Origin: Acidiferrobacteraceae bacterium
Lineage (GTDB): Bacteria > Pseudomonadota > Gammaproteobacteria > Arenicellales > UBA868
NCBI GenBank assembly: GCA_002731295.1
Contig: PCBE01000071.1
Span: forward strand, 16,148-24,345
Length of the DNA stretch: 8,198 bases
Direction of reading: 5' to 3'
Part shown: positions 6,132-8,198 of the stretch, in pieces
How the letters are laid out: each line of letters starts with the position of its first letter
How positions within the stretch are numbered: the stretch's first letter is position 1
Notes under the pieces: generated by a model
What the model saw: only the letters and a program-made list of their open reading frames with translations
Told to the model about the DNA's origin: nothing
Database searches by the model: none
Made by a program: the position numbers and the translations under genes

Positions 6132-7679
6132 CTATACCGTTCCACTCAACTGTGGATGGACGGAAAACTGCCTCTGGTTGAGCCTGTTTAGCGCATTCAC
6201 GTAAGCCTTTACCGATGCAATCACGATATCGGTATCTGCTCCGCTACCATTGACGATTATTCCATCTTGTTCCAGACGCACACTCACCTCGCCTTGCGCA
6301 TCCGTACCAGTCGTAATGTTATTTACAGAATACAAGAGCAGCTTGCTCTTTGAAGGAGCAATAGCTTCTACCGCCTTGTATGAGGCGTCTACAGCCCCGT
6401 CACCCGTCGCTGAGCCCGTTTTTTCGGTACCATCAATACTTAGCGTAACGACAGCTTTGGGTATCTCACCCGTTATCGAAGAAGCACTCATCGACACCAA
6501 TTGAAGTTTTTCATTCACCTGTTCCGAATCACTCTCACTGACCAAAGCTATAAGGTCTTCATCAAATATTTCATGTTTCTTGTCAGCCAATGTCTTGAAT
6601 TTTACAAAAGCCTCATCTCGATCTGTTTTAGACTCAAATTCTATCCCCAAAGCTAAAAGACGTTCTGTAAACGCTGTACGACCCGAATGCTTGCCAAGTA
6701 CAAGTTTGTTGGCAGACCAGCCGACGTCTTCCGCCCGCATTATTTCGTAAGTTTCTCGACTCTTTAGAACACCATCCTGATGAATACCGGCCTCATGCGC
6801 AAACGCATTAGCTCCCACAATCGCTTTATTGGGTTGAACAGGAAACCCAGTGATCGTCGAAACTAGTCGGCTTGTTGGAACAATCTGTGTCGAGTCTACG
6901 TTGGTATCACAGTCGAAATAATCTTGTCTTGTCCTGACTGCCATCACTATCTCTTCAAGTGACGCATTACCTGCTCGCTCACCGAGTCCATTGACAGTGC
7001 ACTCAACTTGGCGAGCGCCTTTCACTACTGCGGCTAACGAATTAGCGACAGCCATCCCCAAATCGTTGTGGCAATGCACTGAAAATATTGCTTTATCCGA
7101 GTTCGGTATCCGCTCCATCAAATTCGCTATCAACTCTCCAAACTGGTTTGGCATCGTATAGCCTACTGTGTCTGGTATGTTAATCGTCGTTGCGCCGGCG
7201 TCGATAACGGCTTCAAGTATTTGACACAAGAAATCCTCATCTGAACGACCCGCATCTTCTGGTGAGAACTCTACATCTCCCGTACTATTTCTAGCTTGCC
7301 TGACCGACAACACCGCCTGTTCCAGTACCTGCTCTGGAAACATTCTCAGCTTCTCCCGCATATGAATCGGAGAGGTAGCAATAAAGGTGTGTATCCTTGG
7401 AGATTCAGCTGGCTTGACCGCATCTGCAGCTAAGCCAACATCACGAGCATTAGCCCGGGCAAGGCCACAGATCGTGGCTTCTCTCACCTGCTCTGCGATT
7501 CGTTGAACCGCTTCAAAGTCTCCGGGACTGGCAGCTGGAAACCCTGCTTCTATAACGTCTACTTTTAATCGTTCTAGTTGCCGAGCGAGCCTCATTTTTT
7601 CATCCGCCGTCATCGATGCGCCGGGACTCTGCTCACCATCTCTCAACGTTGTATCAAAAACAATTAACTTATTAGTCAT
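6132..7679 (-). CDS. leuA: 2-isopropylmalate synthase
   Basis: First committed enzyme of leucine biosynthesis; condenses acetyl-CoA with 2-ketoisovalerate to give 2-isopropylmalate. The 515 residues match the type 1 LeuA length. The TIM-barrel domain shows [11 protein letters not shown] (10-20, with catalytic Arg13 and metal ligand Asp14), [13 protein letters not shown] (202-214, with metal ligands His202 and His204) and NGLGERAGN (230-238, with Asn238 as a ligand). The C-terminal regulatory domain is intact: [15 protein letters not shown] (427-441) and [21 protein letters not shown] (478-498), the region that binds leucine for feedback inhibition. The ATG at 7679 has GAGG (7689-7686) six bases upstream. 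The 297-base region ahead of it has leader features suggesting control by leucine supply. A pssA gene precedes it, and glycosylase and rimI genes follow without a terminator. Confidence 0.97.
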   Translation of the reverse strand: MTNKLIVFDTTLRDGEQSPGASMTADEKMRLARQLERLKVDVIEAGFPAASPGDFEAVQRIAEQVREATICGLARANARDVGLAADAVKPAESPRIHTFIATSPIHMREKLRMFPEQVLEQAVLSVRQARNSTGDVEFSPEDAGRSDEDFLCQILEAVIDAGATTINIPDTVGYTMPNQFGELIANLMERIPNSDKAIFSVHCHNDLGMAVANSLAAVVKGARQVECTVNGLGERAGNASLEEIVMAVRTRQDYFDCDTNVDSTQIVPTSRLVSTITGFPVQPNKAIVGANAFAHEAGIHQDGVLKSRETYEIMRAEDVGWSANKLVLGKHSGRTAFTERLLALGIEFESKTDRDEAFVKFKTLADKKHEIFDEDLIALVSESDSEQVNEKLQLVSMSASSITGEIPKAVVTLSIDGTEKTGSATGDGAVDASYKAVEAIAPSKSKLLLYSVNNITTGTDAQGEVSVRLEQDGIIVNGSGADTDIVIASVKAYVNALNRLNQRQFSVHPQLSGTV

Positions 7680-7690
7680 CGTGCACCTCG

Positions 7691-7841
7691 CTTCTGCTAA
7701 TTTAGTCGATTACCAGACTGGCGCACACGGCGACATCGCAATAATCCGTGTGGGACATCGTTTTGCAACGATGTAAAACAGTCGGTCTGGTTAAGTTTTA
7801 GTTGGAGGGAGAATATGATGCGCCTAACAGCGCAGCAGAAG
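7691..7841 (-). promoter_or_regulatory. Candidate leuA leader RNA: long-range helix beside the ribosome binding site enclosing a three-way junction
   Basis: In the minus-strand transcript, CUUCUGCU (7841-7834) is an exact complement of AGCAGAAG (7698-7691). That second arm ends one base before the GAGG ribosome binding site of leuA (7689-7686). Between the arms, three stems can form together: P1, ACCAGAC (7791-7785) with GUCUGGU (7718-7712); P2, ACAUCGUU (7774-7767) with AACGAUGU (7762-7755), closed by a GCAA tetraloop; and P3, CACACGG (7752-7746) with CCGUGUG (7730-7724). The P2 left arm can also pair with a second CGAUGU copy in the P3 loop (7738-7733), so an alternative fold exists. There is no U-tract, which argues against a classic intrinsic attenuator and points to control of translation if it is functional. 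I recognise no named riboswitch. Confidence 0.42.
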
Positions 7842-7931
7842 ATCACAAACCGCTAGACCCAGCCGAACAGAGCGTGACAATTCTGTTCGAGGTTTGTTAG
7901 CAAGACAAAAACTATAGGTGTTTGGATACAC
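7824..7931 (-). CDS. Possible leucine-rich leader peptide upstream of leuA
   Basis: A 35-codon reading frame runs from GTG at 7931 to TAG at 7826-7824, with AAGG (7944-7941) nine bases before the GTG. Seven of its codons are Leu, five of them in the last 12 (LGLAVCDLLLRC), including a CTT-CTG-CTG run just before the stop. Leader peptides of leucine operons in other proteobacteria likewise end in clustered Leu codons. In-frame TTG at 7880 could be a shorter start but has no ribosome binding site. A -10-like TATAGT (7916-7911) lies inside the frame; if it is the leuA promoter, the GTG start would not be transcribed from it. The frame could be chance; conservation in relatives would settle this. 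Confidence 0.33.
   Translation of the reverse strand: MYPNTYSFCLANKPRTELSRSVRLGLAVCDLLLRC
7864..7889 (-). repeat. Perfect 8-base inverted repeat in the leuA upstream region
   Basis: On the plus strand CGAACAGA (7864-7871) and TCTGTTCG (7882-7889) are exact complements, separated by ten bases. This could be a binding site for a regulator of leuA or, in RNA, a hairpin within the leader peptide frame. It is not followed by a U-tract, so it is a poor terminator for pssA. It overlaps a possible weak promoter (TTGTCT, 17 bases, CAGAAT) on the minus strand. Confidence 0.4.
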
Positions 7932-7976
7932 TTTAAATAACCTTGTTCCTTGTGTCGGCAGTATAACGACGAATCA

Positions 7977-8198
7977 TTATTTATCAACCCCGCTGCCGGC
8001 TGTTCGGATTTCCGTTACCTCATCCTCAACCTCAATGTCACTTTCATCAGCAAGATCGGAGAATTCTGGTTTTGTCCCAAATAACCAAAAGAATGGGCCG
8101 GATAGTGCAAAACCAGCCGACAGCAGTAAGAGTACAACGGGTGGATCGAATGAAATCAGCACAAAAACTAGCACGAGGGCGAGTAACGTCATGAATGG
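7977..8198 (-). CDS. pssA: CDP-diacylglycerol--serine O-phosphatidyltransferase, C-terminal part
   Basis: The reading frame is open to the window edge (codons for Pro-Phe precede the first Met), so this is the last 73 residues of a longer gene, not a small protein. It shows two hydrophobic, membrane-spanning stretches, MTLLALVLVFVLISF and VVLLLLSAGFALSGPFFWLF, joined by a short loop with DPP. The DPP turn and ALSGPFFWL fit the end of membrane-type (CDP-alcohol phosphatidyltransferase) PssA, which makes phosphatidylserine, the precursor of phosphatidylethanolamine. An acidic cytoplasmic tail follows (about 30 residues). The catalytic CDP-alcohol motif would lie outside the window, so it cannot be checked. 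A pssA next to branched-chain amino acid genes is a familiar arrangement in gammaproteobacteria, which supports the call. The stop is TAA, followed at once by an overlapping TGA. Confidence 0.7.
   Translation of the reverse strand, partial: PFMTLLALVLVFVLISFDPPVVLLLLSAGFALSGPFFWLFGTKPEFSDLADESDIEVEDEVTEIRTAGSGVDK

Noticed and set aside
7864..7889. LexA (SOS) box
   Set aside because: The CTGT/ACAG-like halves are in the wrong orientation and spacing for an E. coli-type box, and the 16 bases between CGAAC and GTTCG do not fit the Gram-positive type (four bases).
7685..7893. CGAGGT/ACCTCG pairing of an upstream segment with the leuA ribosome binding site
   Set aside because: Only six bases over about 200, which is quite likely by chance, and it conflicts with the longer pairing at 7691-7841.
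7933..7977. 14-residue mini-ORF overlapping the pssA stop as a leucine leader peptide
   Set aside because: It contains no Leu codon, so it cannot sense leucine; the frame ending at 7824 is the better candidate.

Overview
The window looks like a stretch of gammaproteobacterial chromosome of moderate GC content (judged by eye). The evidence is the S6/S18 gene pair, a DnaQ-type proofreading exonuclease beside RNase HI and a YafS-like methyltransferase, a family 4 uracil-DNA glycosylase overlapping rimI, and a pssA end followed by leuA. All ten protein genes are on the minus strand, so transcription runs from high to low coordinates. I see no mobile element, CRISPR array, tRNA or rRNA.

Layout in transcription order: (1) 8198-7977, the C-terminal end of a PssA-like phosphatidylserine synthase, cut by the window edge. 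(2) 7976-7680, a 297-base intergenic region holding a possible Leu-rich leader peptide and a foldable leader RNA ahead of leuA. (3) 7679-4976, leuA, family 4 uracil-DNA glycosylase and rimI, closely packed and probably co-transcribed. (4) 4975-4871, an intergenic region with small hairpins. (5) 4870-2917, a YafS-like methyltransferase, rnhA and dnaQ. (6) 2916-2804, a regulatory-looking gap with two perfect palindromes. (7) 2803-866, acs. (8) 865-753, a gap with a good sigma70-type promoter for the ribosomal genes. (9) 752-1, rpsF and rpsR, joined by an ATGA overlap.

The genes are mostly conserved housekeeping functions: leucine biosynthesis (leuA), acetate activation (acs), DNA repair and proofreading (family 4 UDG, rnhA, dnaQ), ribosome structure and modification (rpsF, rpsR, rimI) and phospholipid synthesis (pssA). 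I do not see an undescribed multi-gene system.

The most interesting signal is the leuA leader. A possible leader peptide ends in a Leu-rich stretch whose CTT-CTG-CT segment is an exact 8-base complement of the bases next to the leuA ribosome binding site. Between the two arms lies a segment that can fold as a three-way junction, and there is no U-tract terminator. This suggests, without proving, leucine-responsive control at the level of translation. Other points worth checking are a very long acidic tail on S6, an S18 that lacks the N-terminal Ala normally acetylated by RimI although rimI is present, and a three-codon upstream ORF whose stop overlaps the dnaQ start.
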